Notes: a model not told the origin generated them from the sequence alone. A stretch of DNA of 64,000 bases from Rhodanobacter sp. DHG33 (GCF_014843005.1 NZ_JACYXM010000001.1:611957-675956), one strand, 5' to 3'. Positions 1 to 10,712 are shown, counted from the first letter of the stretch. Program-made: numbers and translations.

Positions 1-352
1 GGTGGAGATCGCCGGCGACGCCGACCTCGCGCGGCGGCTGGAAAAACTCGCCTCGCAATTCGCTCCCGATTTCGAGGAAGCTTTCGCGCGCACCTTCGGC
101 GACGTGCTCGGCGTGCCGCTGGCGCGTGCCGTGCGCAAGGCGCTGGTGCATGCGAAGGAAACTGCCGGCCATCTCACCGAGGACGGTGCCGCCTGGCTGC
201 GCGACGAATCGCGCATCGCGCTGGCGCCCGGCGAGGCGGAAGCCTTCCTCGACGGCGTGGACACGCTGCGCGAGCGCAGCGAGCGGCTGGAGGCCAGACT
301 GGCCAGACTGGAAGCACGCCTCAAGGGCACGCGCAAAGGAGTCGGCGCGTGA
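1..352 (+). CDS. ubiJ: Ubiquinone biosynthesis accessory factor UbiJ, 3' part
   Basis: This reading frame is already open at the first base, so the gene begins left of the window and only about 116 C-terminal residues are seen. UbiJ is an SCP2-like lipid-binding accessory factor of the soluble ubiquinone-biosynthesis complex. The visible part holds the end of the SCP2-like region followed by an Arg/Glu/Leu-rich helix ([20 protein letters not shown]) that looks like the family's C-terminal coiled coil. The stop overlaps the GTG start of ubiB by 4 nt (GTGA), the usual ubiJ-ubiB order. The call rests on this context plus the tail; the first in-frame GTG at position 2 is probably not a start. Confidence 0.8.
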   Translation, partial: VEIAGDADLARRLEKLASQFAPDFEEAFARTFGDVLGVPLARAVRKALVHAKETAGHLTEDGAAWLRDESRIALAPGEAEAFLDGVDTLRERSERLEARLARLEARLKGTRKGVGA

Positions 353-1998
353 CCTCGCTTGCCGTCGTTCCGCGCCTGCTGCGCGTCGCCGTCGTGCTGC
401 TGCGCTACCGGCTCGACGAGCTGGTGGACGCCGCCCACCTGTTCCGCCCGCTGAAGCTGGTGCGCCCGCTGCTGGGCCGCCCTGCCGTGGACGTGCGCAA
501 CCTGCCGCGCGGCGCGCGACTGCGGCTTGCGCTCACCGCGCTGGGGCCGATCTTCGTCAAGGCCGGCCAGGTGCTGTCCACGCGCCGCGACCTCGTGCCT
601 GGAGACATCGCCGACGAGCTGGCGCTGCTGCAGGACCAGGTGCCGCCGTTCCCCGGTGGCGAAGCGCGCGCCATCGTCGAGCGCGAGCTGAAAGCGCCCA
701 TCGGCAGCCTGTACGCCTATTTCGACGAGACACCGCTGGCTTCCGCCTCCATCGCGCAGGTGCACGCCGCCACGCTGCCCGACGGCCATGCCGTGGTGGT
801 GAAGGTGCTGCGTCCCGGCATCGACGCGCAAATCGCGCGCGACGTGAAGCTGCTGCAATCGCTGGGTGCGCTGGCGAACCGCTGGCACCCCAACGCCGAC
901 AAGATCCGCCCGCTGGACGTAGTGGCCGAAGTCGAGAAGATGCTGGAGAACGAGCTGGACCTGCAGCGCGAAGGCGCCAGCGCCAGCCTGCTCCGCCGCA
1001 ACTTCGCCAGCGGCGTCGACCTCTACGTGCCCGAGGTGTACTGGGACCTGACCGCGCAGCGCGTGCTCACGCTGGAACGCGTGCACGGCATCAGCAGCGA
1101 CGACGTCGCCGCCATCGATGCCGCCGGCATCGACCGCAAGGCACTCGCCGCCAAGGGCGTGCGGGTGTTCTACGAACAGGTGTTCCGCGACAACTTCTTC
1201 CACGCCGACGCCCACCCCGGCAACATCTGGGTCGACGCCACGCGTCCCACCGAACCGCGCTTCATCGCGCTGGACTTCGGCATCATGGGTTCGCTGCCCG
1301 AGGCCGACCAGTACTGGCTGGCGCAGAACTTCATCGCGTTGTTCGAACGCGACTACGCGCGCATCGCCAAGCTGCATGTCGATGCCGGCTGGATGCCTTC
1401 CACCGTGCGGCTGGACGAACTGGAAGCCGCCGTGCGCACGGTGTGCGAACCCTATTTCACCCGCCCGCTGTCGCAGATCTCGCTGGCCGAACTGGTGGTG
1501 AAGCTGTTCCAGACCGCGCGCCGCTTCGAGCTGACCCTGCAGCCGCAGCTGATCCTGCTGCAAAAGACCCTGCTCAACATCGAAGGCGTGGGCCGCATGC
1601 TCGATCCCGAGATCGACATCTGGGCAGTGGCGCATCCGGTGCTCAAGCGCATCCTGCGCGAGCGCTATAGCCCGCTGCGCACCCTGCGCGAAGTGCGCAG
1701 GCGGCTGCCCGAATGGTTCCACCTCGCGCCGCAGCTTCCCGAGCTGGTGCGCGATTCGCTGGAACGCATCGCCCAGGGCGAACACCGCCTGCTCGCCGAT
1801 GTGGACACGCTCAGCCATCAGCGCCACCTCATGCGCCGGTTGCTGCGCATGATCGCGTGCAGCGCGTTCGGCGCCACGCTGATCCTCTGCGCCACCCTGT
1901 TGTGGGCGCTGGCGCCGCAGCATGGCTTCTGGCTGCCGGCCGGCATGGGCGTGGCCGGCGTCGCGGCGTTCGCCTTCGGCTGGTGGCGCCGTTCCTGA
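349..1998 (+). CDS. ubiB: UbiB, atypical kinase/ATPase for ubiquinone biosynthesis
   Basis: 549-residue member of the ABC1/ADCK/UbiB family, which helps ubiquinone intermediates move between membrane and soluble enzymes. Family marks are visible: KAGQ (the KxGQ motif) at residues 71-74, the alanine-rich loop ASASIAQVH near 130, a VVVKV lysine strand, the HADAHPGN catalytic-type loop from residue 285, and LDFG near 308-311. The C-terminus has two hydrophobic segments (about 500-545) that anchor the protein in the inner membrane. The length fits the family. The GTG start overlaps the ubiJ stop by 4 nt, so the two are translationally coupled. Confidence 0.95.
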   Translation: MTSLAVVPRLLRVAVVLLRYRLDELVDAAHLFRPLKLVRPLLGRPAVDVRNLPRGARLRLALTALGPIFVKAGQVLSTRRDLVPGDIADELALLQDQVPPFPGGEARAIVERELKAPIGSLYAYFDETPLASASIAQVHAATLPDGHAVVVKVLRPGIDAQIARDVKLLQSLGALANRWHPNADKIRPLDVVAEVEKMLENELDLQREGASASLLRRNFASGVDLYVPEVYWDLTAQRVLTLERVHGISSDDVAAIDAAGIDRKALAAKGVRVFYEQVFRDNFFHADAHPGNIWVDATRPTEPRFIALDFGIMGSLPEADQYWLAQNFIALFERDYARIAKLHVDAGWMPSTVRLDELEAAVRTVCEPYFTRPLSQISLAELVVKLFQTARRFELTLQPQLILLQKTLLNIEGVGRMLDPEIDIWAVAHPVLKRILRERYSPLRTLREVRRRLPEWFHLAPQLPELVRDSLERIAQGEHRLLADVDTLSHQRHLMRRLLRMIACSAFGATLILCATLLWALAPQHGFWLPAGMGVAGVAAFAFGWWRRS

Positions 1999-2075
1999 CT
2001 TTTCCTCCTGCTCGCGGCGGCCGAAGCGGCGACTCCGCTCCCTTGCCTGCGTGACAAGATTTCGCGACGAGATTC

Positions 2076-2798
2076 ATGTCCCCCATTGAAATCCTCCACC
2101 AGGACGACGCGCTCATCGCGGTGAACAAGCCCGCGGGTTTGCCCGTGCACCGTTCGGCGATGGTGAACGACGCCGAGCAATACCTGGTGGACGTGCTGCG
2201 CGAACAGGTGGGCGGCAACGTGTACCTCGCGCACCGCCTCGACCGTGCCACCAGCGGCGTGCTGCTGGTAGCACGCAGCAGCGACATCGCCGCTGCGCTG
2301 GGCGAGCAGTTCATGGGCCGCGATGTGCACAAGCAGTACCTTGTGGTGGTGCGCGGCTGGCCCGAACCGGGGGAAGGCGTGGTCGACTACGCGCTGCCCG
2401 GCTCGCGCGAAACCGGCCCGCGCCGCGAAGCACGCACAAGCTACCGCCGGCTCGCCACCGTCGAGGTGCCGATCGAGCTCGGCCGCTATCCGCAACAGCG
2501 CTATGCCCTGCTGCTGGCCGAGCCGGAAACCGGCCGCTTCCGCCAGATCCGCAAGCACCTCGCGCACATCCACCATCCGGTGATCGGCGATTGCCAGCAC
2601 GGCCGTGGCGACCACAACCGCCTCTACAAGCAGCACTTCGCCTGCCATCGCATGCTGCTGCACGCGTGGAAGCTGGATTTCAGGCACCCGGTGAGCGGCG
2701 CGGCGATGACGCTGCAGGCGCCGCTGGATCACGAATACGCCGGTGTTCTCGAACGCTTCGGCTGGACGCTACCCGTACCCACGGTGCGTTCGGCCTGA
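2076..2798 (+). CDS. truC: tRNA pseudouridine(65) synthase TruC
   Basis: 240-residue RluA-family pseudouridine synthase. The family motif HRLDRATSG contains the catalytic Asp at residue 56. TruC rather than another RluA member is suggested by the N-terminal EILHQDDALIAVNKPAG stretch with VHRS following, RYPQQRYALL, GRFRQIRKHLAHIHHPVIGD and the short single-domain length with no S4 domain. The predicted role is pseudouridine formation at tRNA position 65. It lies 77 nt after ubiB on the same strand and may be read from that transcript. The assignment to TruC is from remembered family sequence; an RluA-type relative with other specificity is the alternative. Confidence 0.88.
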   Translation: MSPIEILHQDDALIAVNKPAGLPVHRSAMVNDAEQYLVDVLREQVGGNVYLAHRLDRATSGVLLVARSSDIAAALGEQFMGRDVHKQYLVVVRGWPEPGEGVVDYALPGSRETGPRREARTSYRRLATVEVPIELGRYPQQRYALLLAEPETGRFRQIRKHLAHIHHPVIGDCQHGRGDHNRLYKQHFACHRMLLHAWKLDFRHPVSGAAMTLQAPLDHEYAGVLERFGWTLPVPTVRSA

Positions 2799-2895
2799 GC
2801 GCTGCGGACAGCGTCGAAGGACGGGATGCGCGAACCATCGGTGCGATGGCCGCCCGAACGGACTCACGACCCGCGCCATCCCCTACACTCCGCGC

Positions 2896-3318
2896 ATGCT
2901 GACCATCAGCCGCACCCTTGCCCTGCCCGAATCCGAACTGGTCGAGCGCTTCCTGCGCGCCGACGGCCCGGGCGGCCAGCACGTGAACCGCACCGAGAGC
3001 GCGGTGGAGCTGCGTTTCGACGTGGCGCGCTCGCCCACCCTGCCGGAGCCGTTGCGCGAACGTCTGCTGGCGCGGCGCGACCGTCGCCTCACCGACGACG
3101 GCGTGCTGGTGATCCAGGCGCGCCGCTTCCGCGACCAGGGCCGCAACCGCGAGGACGCGCGCGAACGGCTGGTCGAAATCGTCCGCGCCGCGCAGGTGGT
3201 GCCAAAGAAGCGCGTAGCCACCAAGCCCACGCGCGCCTCGAAGGAGCGCCGCCTCGCCGGCAAGCAGCAGCGCGGCAAACTGAAGCAACTGCGCGCGAAG
3301 AAGCCGGGACTCGAATGA
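2896..3318 (+). CDS. arfB: Alternative ribosome-rescue factor ArfB (YaeJ)
   Basis: 140-residue peptidyl-tRNA hydrolase of the class I release-factor family. It keeps the GGQ motif (GPGGQHVNRTES, GGQ at residues 26-28) that cleaves the ester bond of peptidyl-tRNA, but has no codon-recognition domains. The C-terminal tail is rich in Arg and Lys (RASKERRLAGKQQRGKLKQL), as expected for the part that enters the empty mRNA channel of stalled ribosomes. The start is ATG at 2896; a longer in-frame reading exists upstream, but those residues do not look like the family. The stop overlaps the next gene's start (ATGA). Confidence 0.93.
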   Translation: MLTISRTLALPESELVERFLRADGPGGQHVNRTESAVELRFDVARSPTLPEPLRERLLARRDRRLTDDGVLVIQARRFRDQGRNREDARERLVEIVRAAQVVPKKRVATKPTRASKERRLAGKQQRGKLKQLRAKKPGLE

Positions 3319-3911
3319 AGGGAAGCGTTCTCGCGCCGGCGCAACTGCCGCCGCATATGCCGCACCTACGCGACGGCTGGCGCCGCAGGCTGTGCCGCAA
3401 CGTGCTGCAGCTGTGCGGCTGGAGCCTGGTCGGCAATTTCCCCGACGTGCCGAAGCTGGTGCTGATCGCCGCACCGCATTCCTCGTGGTGGGACGGCATC
3501 TGGGGCCTGCTGATGAAGGCCGCGATCGGCGCCGACGTGCACTTCATGGCCAAGCGCGAACTGTTCCGCGGCCCGCTGGGCGCGCTGCTCGTCAAGCTCG
3601 GCGGCATCCCCATCAATCGCGGCGCCGCTGCAGGCATGGTCGAACAGACGATCGACCGCTTCGGTCGCGAGTCCACGCTGTGGCTGGGCATCGCGCCCGA
3701 AGGCACGCGCCGCCACATGCCGCGCTGGAAAACCGGCTTCTGGCGCATCGCCCACGGTGCCGGCGTGCCGGTGTTTCCCGTCGCCTTCAACTACCCCGAC
3801 AAGACCATCCGGCTCGGCCCCTTGCTCGACACCACCGACGACATGGCGGCCGACATCGAACGGCTGCGCGCGTTCTATGCGCCGTTCCAGGGCAAGTACC
3901 ACGGAATATGA
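3315..3911 (+). CDS. 1-acylglycerol-3-phosphate acyltransferase-like protein
   Basis: 198-residue PlsC-type acyltransferase. The HX4D catalytic motif is HSSWWD (His55, Asp60), followed by a FMAKRELF block, GGIPINRG and the phosphate-binding PEGTRR motif. Proteins of this short form lack an obvious N-terminal membrane anchor and often act on lysophospholipids or similar acceptors; the substrate cannot be read from the sequence. The ATG overlaps the arfB stop by 4 nt, so translation is probably coupled, and the LysE-like gene follows 4 nt downstream. Confidence 0.85.
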   Translation: MKGSVLAPAQLPPHMPHLRDGWRRRLCRNVLQLCGWSLVGNFPDVPKLVLIAAPHSSWWDGIWGLLMKAAIGADVHFMAKRELFRGPLGALLVKLGGIPINRGAAAGMVEQTIDRFGRESTLWLGIAPEGTRRHMPRWKTGFWRIAHGAGVPVFPVAFNYPDKTIRLGPLLDTTDDMAADIERLRAFYAPFQGKYHGI

Positions 3912-3915
3912 CGCC

Positions 3916-4545
3916 ATGCTCGGCATCCAGCACTACGACGCCTTCCTGCTCGCCTGCATCGCGCTGAACCTCACACCGGGGCTCGACACGTTCTACATCC
4001 TCGCGCGCAGTGGTCGCGAAGGCCATGCGGTGGGCCTGGGCGCCGCCTTGGGCATCAACGCCGGCTGCGTGGTGCATACGCTGGCCGCCGTGCTCGGCCT
4101 GTCGGCGCTGCTGATGACTTCGGCGCTGGCTTTCGCGGTGCTGAAATACCTCGGCGCGGCCTACCTGGTATGGATCGGCCTGCGCATGCTGCTCAGTCGG
4201 CAGCACGAACGCAGGCCGACACAAACGCGCGGCACCGGCTTCGTCGCCGCGTTCCGCCAGGGCATGCTCACCAACGTGCTGAACCCGAAGGTGGCGCTGT
4301 TCTACCTTGCCTTCCTGCCGCAGTTCGTTTCGCTGCGTGCGCTCCATCCGCAACTCGGCTTGCTTGTGCTGGGCGCCAGCTTCATCGCCACCGGGCTTGT
4401 CTGGTCGATGGTGCTGGCCATGGCGGGTGGGCGCATCCACCGCCTGCTGCAACGCAAGCAGCAGGTCGGACAGTGGATGGACCGCGTCTGCGGCGTGGTG
4501 CTGCTGGGCTTCGGCCTGAAGCTGGCGTTGCAACGGCAAGGCTGA
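3916..4545 (+). CDS. LysE/RhtB-family amino-acid exporter
   Basis: 209-residue inner-membrane protein with about six hydrophobic segments. The N-terminal family signature is visible as LNLTPGLDTFYILARS followed by GREGHAVGLGAALGINAG, and the conserved mid-protein GMLTNVLNPKVALFYLAFLPQFV block is present. Family members export amino acids such as homoserine, threonine or lysine, or related small molecules; the substrate is not predictable. The start is ATG at 3916, 4 nt after the acyltransferase stop. It is the last gene of the plus-strand run; the next gene is convergent. Confidence 0.88.
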   Translation: MLGIQHYDAFLLACIALNLTPGLDTFYILARSGREGHAVGLGAALGINAGCVVHTLAAVLGLSALLMTSALAFAVLKYLGAAYLVWIGLRMLLSRQHERRPTQTRGTGFVAAFRQGMLTNVLNPKVALFYLAFLPQFVSLRALHPQLGLLVLGASFIATGLVWSMVLAMAGGRIHRLLQRKQQVGQWMDRVCGVVLLGFGLKLALQRQG

Positions 4546-4559
4546 GGCTCTGCGCCCGC

Positions 4560-5609
4560 CTAGCGCTCCGAGTGCCCCGGCTCGTCGTAGTCGCGATGCG
4601 TGAGCAGTCCCGGCCGTATCAGGTCGATGAAGGCGCGCGCTTCGGCGCTGAGGAACTTGCCCTTGCGCATCACCACGCCGTAGCTGCGCTGCGGGAACCA
4701 GCGCTGCATGTTGCGCACGACCAGACGCTCGCGGTCGGCATCGGTGATGCAGATGCCGGTGACGATGGATATCCCTAAGCCCATCGCCACGTATTCCTTG
4801 ATGACGTCCCAGCCACCCACTTCGATGGCGACGTGGTAGGGAACCTGGTTCTGCTGGAACACCAGGTCCACCAGGCGGTACGTGGATAGCCGCTGCGGCG
4901 GCAGGATCAGGCCGTAGGGCGAGAGATCCGCCAGCGCCAATTCCTCCTTCTCCGCCAGCGGATGCCCTGGCGGCAGGATCAGCATGGGGTCGTACTGGCG
5001 CACCGGCGCCCAGGCGATGTCGTGCGGCACATCCAGCATCGAGCCCACGGCTAAGTCGGCCTTGTCCTCGCGCAGCATCGCCATGCCGTCCTTGCCGGTG
5101 ACATTGGCGAGCTGCAGGTGCACGGCGGGGTAGCGTTCGCGGTAGCGGCGCACCAGCTCCGGCAGCAGGTACTGGATGGTGGAGGTGCCGGCGGCGATGG
5201 TGAGCCTGCCGGCGGTGAGGCCCTGCACCTTGGCCTGGAAATCGCGGTCGAGGTTGTCCCAGCCCTCCACCAGCGGACGGGCTAGTTCGTACAGCGCCTC
5301 GCCCGCATCGGTGAGGTTGATGCGGCGGCGGCGCCGCTCCAGCAGGGCCACGCCCAGTTCGCGCTCCAGCGCCTGCAACTGCAGGCTCACCGAAGGCTGG
5401 GACAGGTACAGCGCTTCCGCTGCGCGGCTCAGCGTGCCCAGTTTCACCGTGGCCACGAAGGCGCGCAGCTGCTTGTGACGATTGCCCTTGTAGTAGAAAC
5501 GGACGGCTTCGCCGCCCGAACCATGCGCAGGCGTACGCTTCTTCGCTGCACTACGGCGCGGTTTTTGGGGCGATTTCGCCGTCTTGGCTGGGGCTTTTCG
5601 TTCTGTCAC
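4560..5609 (-). CDS. LysR-family regulator, CysB/Cbl-like, next to aceB
   Basis: 349-residue LysR-type transcription factor. The winged helix-turn-helix begins near residue 45 (KQLRAFVATVKLGTLSRAAE, then LYLSQPSVSLQLQALERELG), and the rest is an inducer-binding domain of the CysB type. It starts with GTG at 5609 and carries an unusual N-terminal extension of about 35 residues rich in Lys, Arg, Ala and Pro, which may be a flexible DNA-contacting tail. It is divergent from aceB across a short AT-rich spacer, so control of the glyoxylate shunt is the likely job (inference). The inducer is unknown. Confidence 0.88.
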   Translation of the reverse strand: MTERKAPAKTAKSPQKPRRSAAKKRTPAHGSGGEAVRFYYKGNRHKQLRAFVATVKLGTLSRAAEALYLSQPSVSLQLQALERELGVALLERRRRRINLTDAGEALYELARPLVEGWDNLDRDFQAKVQGLTAGRLTIAAGTSTIQYLLPELVRRYRERYPAVHLQLANVTGKDGMAMLREDKADLAVGSMLDVPHDIAWAPVRQYDPMLILPPGHPLAEKEELALADLSPYGLILPPQRLSTYRLVDLVFQQNQVPYHVAIEVGGWDVIKEYVAMGLGISIVTGICITDADRERLVVRNMQRWFPQRSYGVVMRKGKFLSAEARAFIDLIRPGLLTHRDYDEPGHSER

Positions 5610-5627
5610 ATCAATGATTTAAAGAAA

Positions 5628-5646
5628 ATATTGATAATAACAATAT
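5628..5646. promoter_or_regulatory. AT-rich inverted repeat in the regulator/aceB spacer
   Basis: Arms ATATTG and CAATAT are perfect 6-bp inverted repeats separated by 7 bp. The full spacer (5610-5723) is far more AT-rich than the genes around it and holds further A/T runs (GAAATATTTAG near 5655). LysR-type proteins bind T-N11-A dyads in such divergent spacers, so this is the best operator candidate for the adjacent regulator. Confidence 0.45.
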
Positions 5647-5723
5647 CAAAAATTGAAATATTTAGTTTGTCAAACTTGAAATCGATGGCCTAGTTTCGAG
5701 TCGTCCAACGACCGGAGCCACCC

Positions 5724-7322
5724 ATGGCCATGCCCCGCGAACGCCTCGCCACCGAAGCCGTGCAGCTGCACGGTCAGCCCAGCCCCGCCCAGCGGGAGGT
5801 CCTCGACCCGCAGGCGCTGGCCTTCCTGGCCGATCTGCACCACCGCTTCGACGGCCGCCGCCGCGAGTTGCTGGCCGCCCGCCGCGAACGGCAGGCGCGC
5901 TGGGACGCCGGCGAGCTGCCGGATTTCCGCACCGACACCGCCGCGATCCGCGAATCGGAATGGACCGTCGGCCCGATCCCGCCCGCGCTGCGCGACCGCC
6001 GCGTGGAGATCACCGGGCCGGTGGAGCGCAAGATGATCATCAACGCGCTGAACTCCGGCGCGAAGGTGTTCATGGCGGACTTCGAGGATTCCTCCGCGCC
6101 CAGCTTCGCCAACCAGCTGGACGGCCAGCTCAGCCTGCGCGACGCGGTCGCCGGCAAGCTGGACTACACCTCGCCCGAGGGCAAGCACTACCGCGTGGGC
6201 GCGAATCCGGCGGTGCTGGTGGTGCGCCCGCGCGGCTGGCACCTGCCCGAACGCCACATCACGGTGGACGGCGAAACCATGGCTGGCGCGCTGGTGGACT
6301 TCGGCCTGTACGCCTTCCACAACGCACGCGCCCTGCAACGTCGCGACCTCGGCCCCTATTTCTACCTGCCCAAGCTGGAATGCATGGAGGAGGCCGCGCT
6401 GTGGGATGCGGTGATGACGCATGCGGAAACCGAACTGGACCTGCCGCCCGGCAGCATGAAGGTGACCGTGCTGATCGAGACGCTGCCCGCCGCGTTTCAG
6501 ATGCACGAGATCCTGCATGCGCTGCAGTCGCGCGCCGTGGGCCTCAACTGCGGGCGCTGGGATTACATCTTTTCCTACCTGAAGACCCTGCGCGGCCATC
6601 GCGACCGCCTGCTGCCCGAGCGCGGCCAGGTGCTGATGACGGTGCCGTTCCTCAAGGCGTATTCGGAGCTGCTGATCCAGACCTGCCACCGGCGCGGCGC
6701 GTTCGCGATGGGCGGGATGGCGGCACAGATCCCGATCAAGGGCGACGCGGCCGCCAACGAAGCCGCGCTGGCCAAGGTGCGCGCCGACAAGCTGCGCGAA
6801 GTGAAGGCCGGCCACGACGGCACCTGGGTGGCGCACCCCGCGCTGGTGCCGGTGGCGCAGGCGGTGTTCGACGAATACATGCCCGAGCCGAACCAGCGCG
6901 ACGTGGAGCGCGACGACGTGCGCGTGGGCCGCGAGCAGCTGCTCGCGCCGTGCCCGGGCACCATCACCCGCGCCGGCTTCGACAACAACGTCGAGGTCTG
7001 CCTGCGCTACACGGCCGCATGGCTGGACGGCCAGGGCTGCGTGCCCATCCATCACCTGATGGAAGACGCCGCCACCGCCGAGATCGCCCGCGCGCAGCTA
7101 TGGCAGTGGCTGCATCACGGCAAGCTGGAGTTTCCCGACCACGCGTCGATCGACTTCGCGCTGTTCGACCACGCGCTGGCCACGCACGCCCATCGCCTGC
7201 GCGACAGCGACGTGCCCGGCGCGGCGCGCGTGGACGCCGCCGCACGGCTGCTGCGCGAACTGATCCACGCCGACGCACTGGCCGATTTCCTCACGCTGCC
7301 CGCGTACGAACAGCTCGCCTGA
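5724..7322 (+). CDS. aceB: Malate synthase A
   Basis: 532-residue enzyme of the glyoxylate shunt that condenses glyoxylate with acetyl-CoA to malate. The length matches the A isoform rather than the longer G isoform (about 720). Family blocks seen include FMADFEDSSAPSF, VLIETLPAAFQMHEILH, GLNCGRWDYIFSYLK and GGMAAQIPIKGD. It is preceded by a Shine-Dalgarno-like GGAG (ACCGGAGCCACCCATGG). The partner isocitrate lyase follows after a 207-nt gap, and a LysR regulator is divergent. Cells use this pathway to grow on acetate or fatty acids. Confidence 0.96.
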   Translation: MAMPRERLATEAVQLHGQPSPAQREVLDPQALAFLADLHHRFDGRRRELLAARRERQARWDAGELPDFRTDTAAIRESEWTVGPIPPALRDRRVEITGPVERKMIINALNSGAKVFMADFEDSSAPSFANQLDGQLSLRDAVAGKLDYTSPEGKHYRVGANPAVLVVRPRGWHLPERHITVDGETMAGALVDFGLYAFHNARALQRRDLGPYFYLPKLECMEEAALWDAVMTHAETELDLPPGSMKVTVLIETLPAAFQMHEILHALQSRAVGLNCGRWDYIFSYLKTLRGHRDRLLPERGQVLMTVPFLKAYSELLIQTCHRRGAFAMGGMAAQIPIKGDAAANEAALAKVRADKLREVKAGHDGTWVAHPALVPVAQAVFDEYMPEPNQRDVERDDVRVGREQLLAPCPGTITRAGFDNNVEVCLRYTAAWLDGQGCVPIHHLMEDAATAEIARAQLWQWLHHGKLEFPDHASIDFALFDHALATHAHRLRDSDVPGAARVDAAARLLRELIHADALADFLTLPAYEQLA

Positions 7323-7387
7323 ATCCACCAGAGAAGCGAACGCCGCTTCGTGATGCCTGATTTGCGACAACCCTCAGCCCACGGATC

Positions 7388-7482
7388 CCGTTCGCACTGA
7401 GCGCAGCTTGCGACAGCAAGCGGAGTCGAAGCGTCCGATCCCTTCGACTCCGACTCTGCTGGCCTACGCCCAGGACGAACGG
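7388..7482. repeat. REP-like inverted repeat between aceB and aceA
   Basis: The arms begin CCGTTCGCACTGAGCGCAG on the left and, read on the other strand, CCGTTCGTCCTGGGCGTAG on the right; both end in CGGAGTCGAAG. The two arms meet near 7435-7440, so transcripts could fold into a long imperfect hairpin. The CGTTCG...TGAGCG...GTCGAAG pattern is the kind of dispersed palindromic repeat common in proteobacterial intergenic regions. It could terminate or stabilise part of an aceB-aceA transcript. Confidence 0.75.
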
Positions 7483-7529
7483 CAACGACACCCGAAGTTT
7501 TACAGCCTCGCATTCACCGGAGCCACGCC

Positions 7530-8825
<1,296 letters not shown>

Positions 8826-8915
8826 GAAAACGAGGGCGTAGCAATCGGCGGCGGGGAAAGAGGGAATGCGAGGTACACCTGTCTTGGCATTTCCTCTCCC
8901 GCTTGCCGCTCTTCC

Positions 8916-10712
8916 TCATCCCACATCCTGTTCCAGCGGAGGCACCAGGGCAATCACCGTCCAGCCCGGCCTCGGCTCCAGTTCGCGCTTGGTCGAGGCC
9001 ACACGCAACGCGCCTTTCTCTTCCACGCCGAACAGCAGCACGCTGTCCGGCCCGTACTCCTCGATGAAGCGCGACCAGTCGAACGCGGCGCTGAGCCGCG
9101 TGGTCTTGATGCGCCAGCCGCGTGCGAGCAGATCCGCGAAACGCGCGTGCGTCATCGCTTCGTCGAACAGCGGCGGCGCCAGCAGCTTGTCGGCCAGCGC
9201 GGCGCGGTCGGTATTCTCTTCCGGCGCGAGCACGCGCAGGCGGTAGACCTTGGTGCGGCCGAACTCCTGCCGGTAATGCACGCAGGCCAGCGTGTTGCGT
9301 TCGCGGTGCACGGACATCGCCAGCAGGCGGCCGATGCCGGCGAGATCGAGATTGCGCTCCGCATGCGTCGAGGCCGGATTGCCGAAAAAGGTGTTCAACC
9401 CTTCCATGCGTGCCCGCCGGATACCGTCGTGGTCGTCGTCCGCCAGCACTACGCGGAAACCCGCTTCGTGCAGCGCCATGCCTACGCCGCGCGCCACCGC
9501 GTCGGAACCGAAGATCAGCACGCCGCGCGGCTCGGGATCGGCCACCTTCAGCCACAGCGCCAAGGGCCGCGCCGTGGCGCTCTGCAGGACCACGGTGCCG
9601 ATGATGAGGATGAACACCAGCGGCACCAGCGCCTGGGCACCCGCCACGCCCAGCGCCTGCAACCGCAGCGCGAACAGGGCCGACACCGAGGCCGCCACGA
9701 TGCCGCGCGGCGCCACCCAGCCGATCAGCGCACGCTCGCGCCAACTCAACCCGCTACCCAGGCTGGCCACCAGCACGCTGAGCGGCCGCACCAGGAACTG
9801 CGCGATGAGGAAGATCACCGCGCCTTTCCACAGCAGGTCGCCTGGCAGCGGCCACGGCAACCGCGCTGCCAGCAGGATGAACAGCAACGACACCAGCAAG
9901 GTGGTGAGGTGCTCCTTGAAGTCGAGGATGTCGTCGACATGCACATCGCGCATGTTGCCCAGCGCGATACCCATGATCGTCACGGTAAGCAGGCCCGAGT
10001 CGTGTGCCAGCCAATTGGAAAGCGTGAAAGCCAGCAACACCACGGCCAGCACGCCGAAGTTCTGCAGGTATTCGGGAATCAGCTGGCGCCGCAGCAGCAG
10101 GCCCAACAGCCACGCCGCCAGCGCGCCCACCGCTACACCGCACAGCACAGTGCCGAGGAACACGCTGAGCGCGTGGCCTTCCTTGCGCGACACCACCACT
10201 TCGTAGATCAGCACCGCGAACAAGGCGCCCAGCGGGTCGATCACGATGCCTTCCCAGCGCAGCGCATTGGCGATGCGGGCGTTCGGCTGCAGCGTGCGCA
10301 GCATCGGCGCGATCACGGTAGGTCCGGTGACACACGTGAGCGCACCGAACAGGAATGCGATCGGCCACGCCAGTGCGGCCACCAGGTGCGCGGCCGCGGC
10401 CAGCAGCAGCAAGGCGAGCAACGCGCCATAGCTCACCAGCCCGCGCACCACGCCGCCAATGCCGGGCAGCTCGTGGAAGCGCAGCGTGAGGCTGCCTTCG
10501 AACAGGATCAGCGCCACCGCCAGCGACACCATGGGAAACAACAGATCGCCCAGCAGGGCATCCGGTCGCAACAGACCGAGCATCGGCCCCAGCAAGAGGC
10601 CGGCCAGCAGCAGAAACACGATCGCCGGCAGCTTCGCCCGCCATGCCAGCCACTGGCACAGGAAGCCGATCACCAGCATGCCGGTCAGCACGAGGCCCGG
10701 TTCGATGCTCAT
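8916..10712 (-). CDS. CPA1-type cation:proton antiporter with C-terminal TrkA-N-like domain
   Basis: 598-residue protein. Residues 1 to about 390 are strongly hydrophobic with about 12 membrane segments and show antiporter-type blocks such as FLLLAGLLLGP, LFEGSLTLRF and CVTGPTVIAPMLRT. From about residue 400 a Rossmann-like TrkA-N/RCK region follows (GVLIFGSDAVARGVGMALHE, then FRVVLADDDHDG), although the usual GxGxxG glycines are altered. It probably exchanges Na+ or K+ for H+ at the inner membrane, with the cytoplasmic tail sensing nucleotide or redox state. Ion choice cannot be read. It is a single gene, convergent with aceA. Confidence 0.85.
   Translation of the reverse strand: MSIEPGLVLTGMLVIGFLCQWLAWRAKLPAIVFLLLAGLLLGPMLGLLRPDALLGDLLFPMVSLAVALILFEGSLTLRFHELPGIGGVVRGLVSYGALLALLLLAAAAHLVAALAWPIAFLFGALTCVTGPTVIAPMLRTLQPNARIANALRWEGIVIDPLGALFAVLIYEVVVSRKEGHALSVFLGTVLCGVAVGALAAWLLGLLLRRQLIPEYLQNFGVLAVVLLAFTLSNWLAHDSGLLTVTIMGIALGNMRDVHVDDILDFKEHLTTLLVSLLFILLAARLPWPLPGDLLWKGAVIFLIAQFLVRPLSVLVASLGSGLSWRERALIGWVAPRGIVAASVSALFALRLQALGVAGAQALVPLVFILIIGTVVLQSATARPLALWLKVADPEPRGVLIFGSDAVARGVGMALHEAGFRVVLADDDHDGIRRARMEGLNTFFGNPASTHAERNLDLAGIGRLLAMSVHRERNTLACVHYRQEFGRTKVYRLRVLAPEENTDRAALADKLLAPPLFDEAMTHARFADLLARGWRIKTTRLSAAFDWSRFIEEYGPDSVLLFGVEEKGALRVASTKRELEPRPGWTVIALVPPLEQDVG

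Noticed and set aside
126..1670. 514-codon frame overlapping ubiJ-ubiB
   Set aside because: Arg/Ala/Pro-rich shadow of the ubiB codons; ubiB in the other frame carries all family motifs.
1818..2732. 304-codon minus-strand frame over the ubiB end and truC
   Set aside because: His/Ala/Val-rich antisense shadow of truC, which has a clear HRLDRATSG motif on the plus strand.
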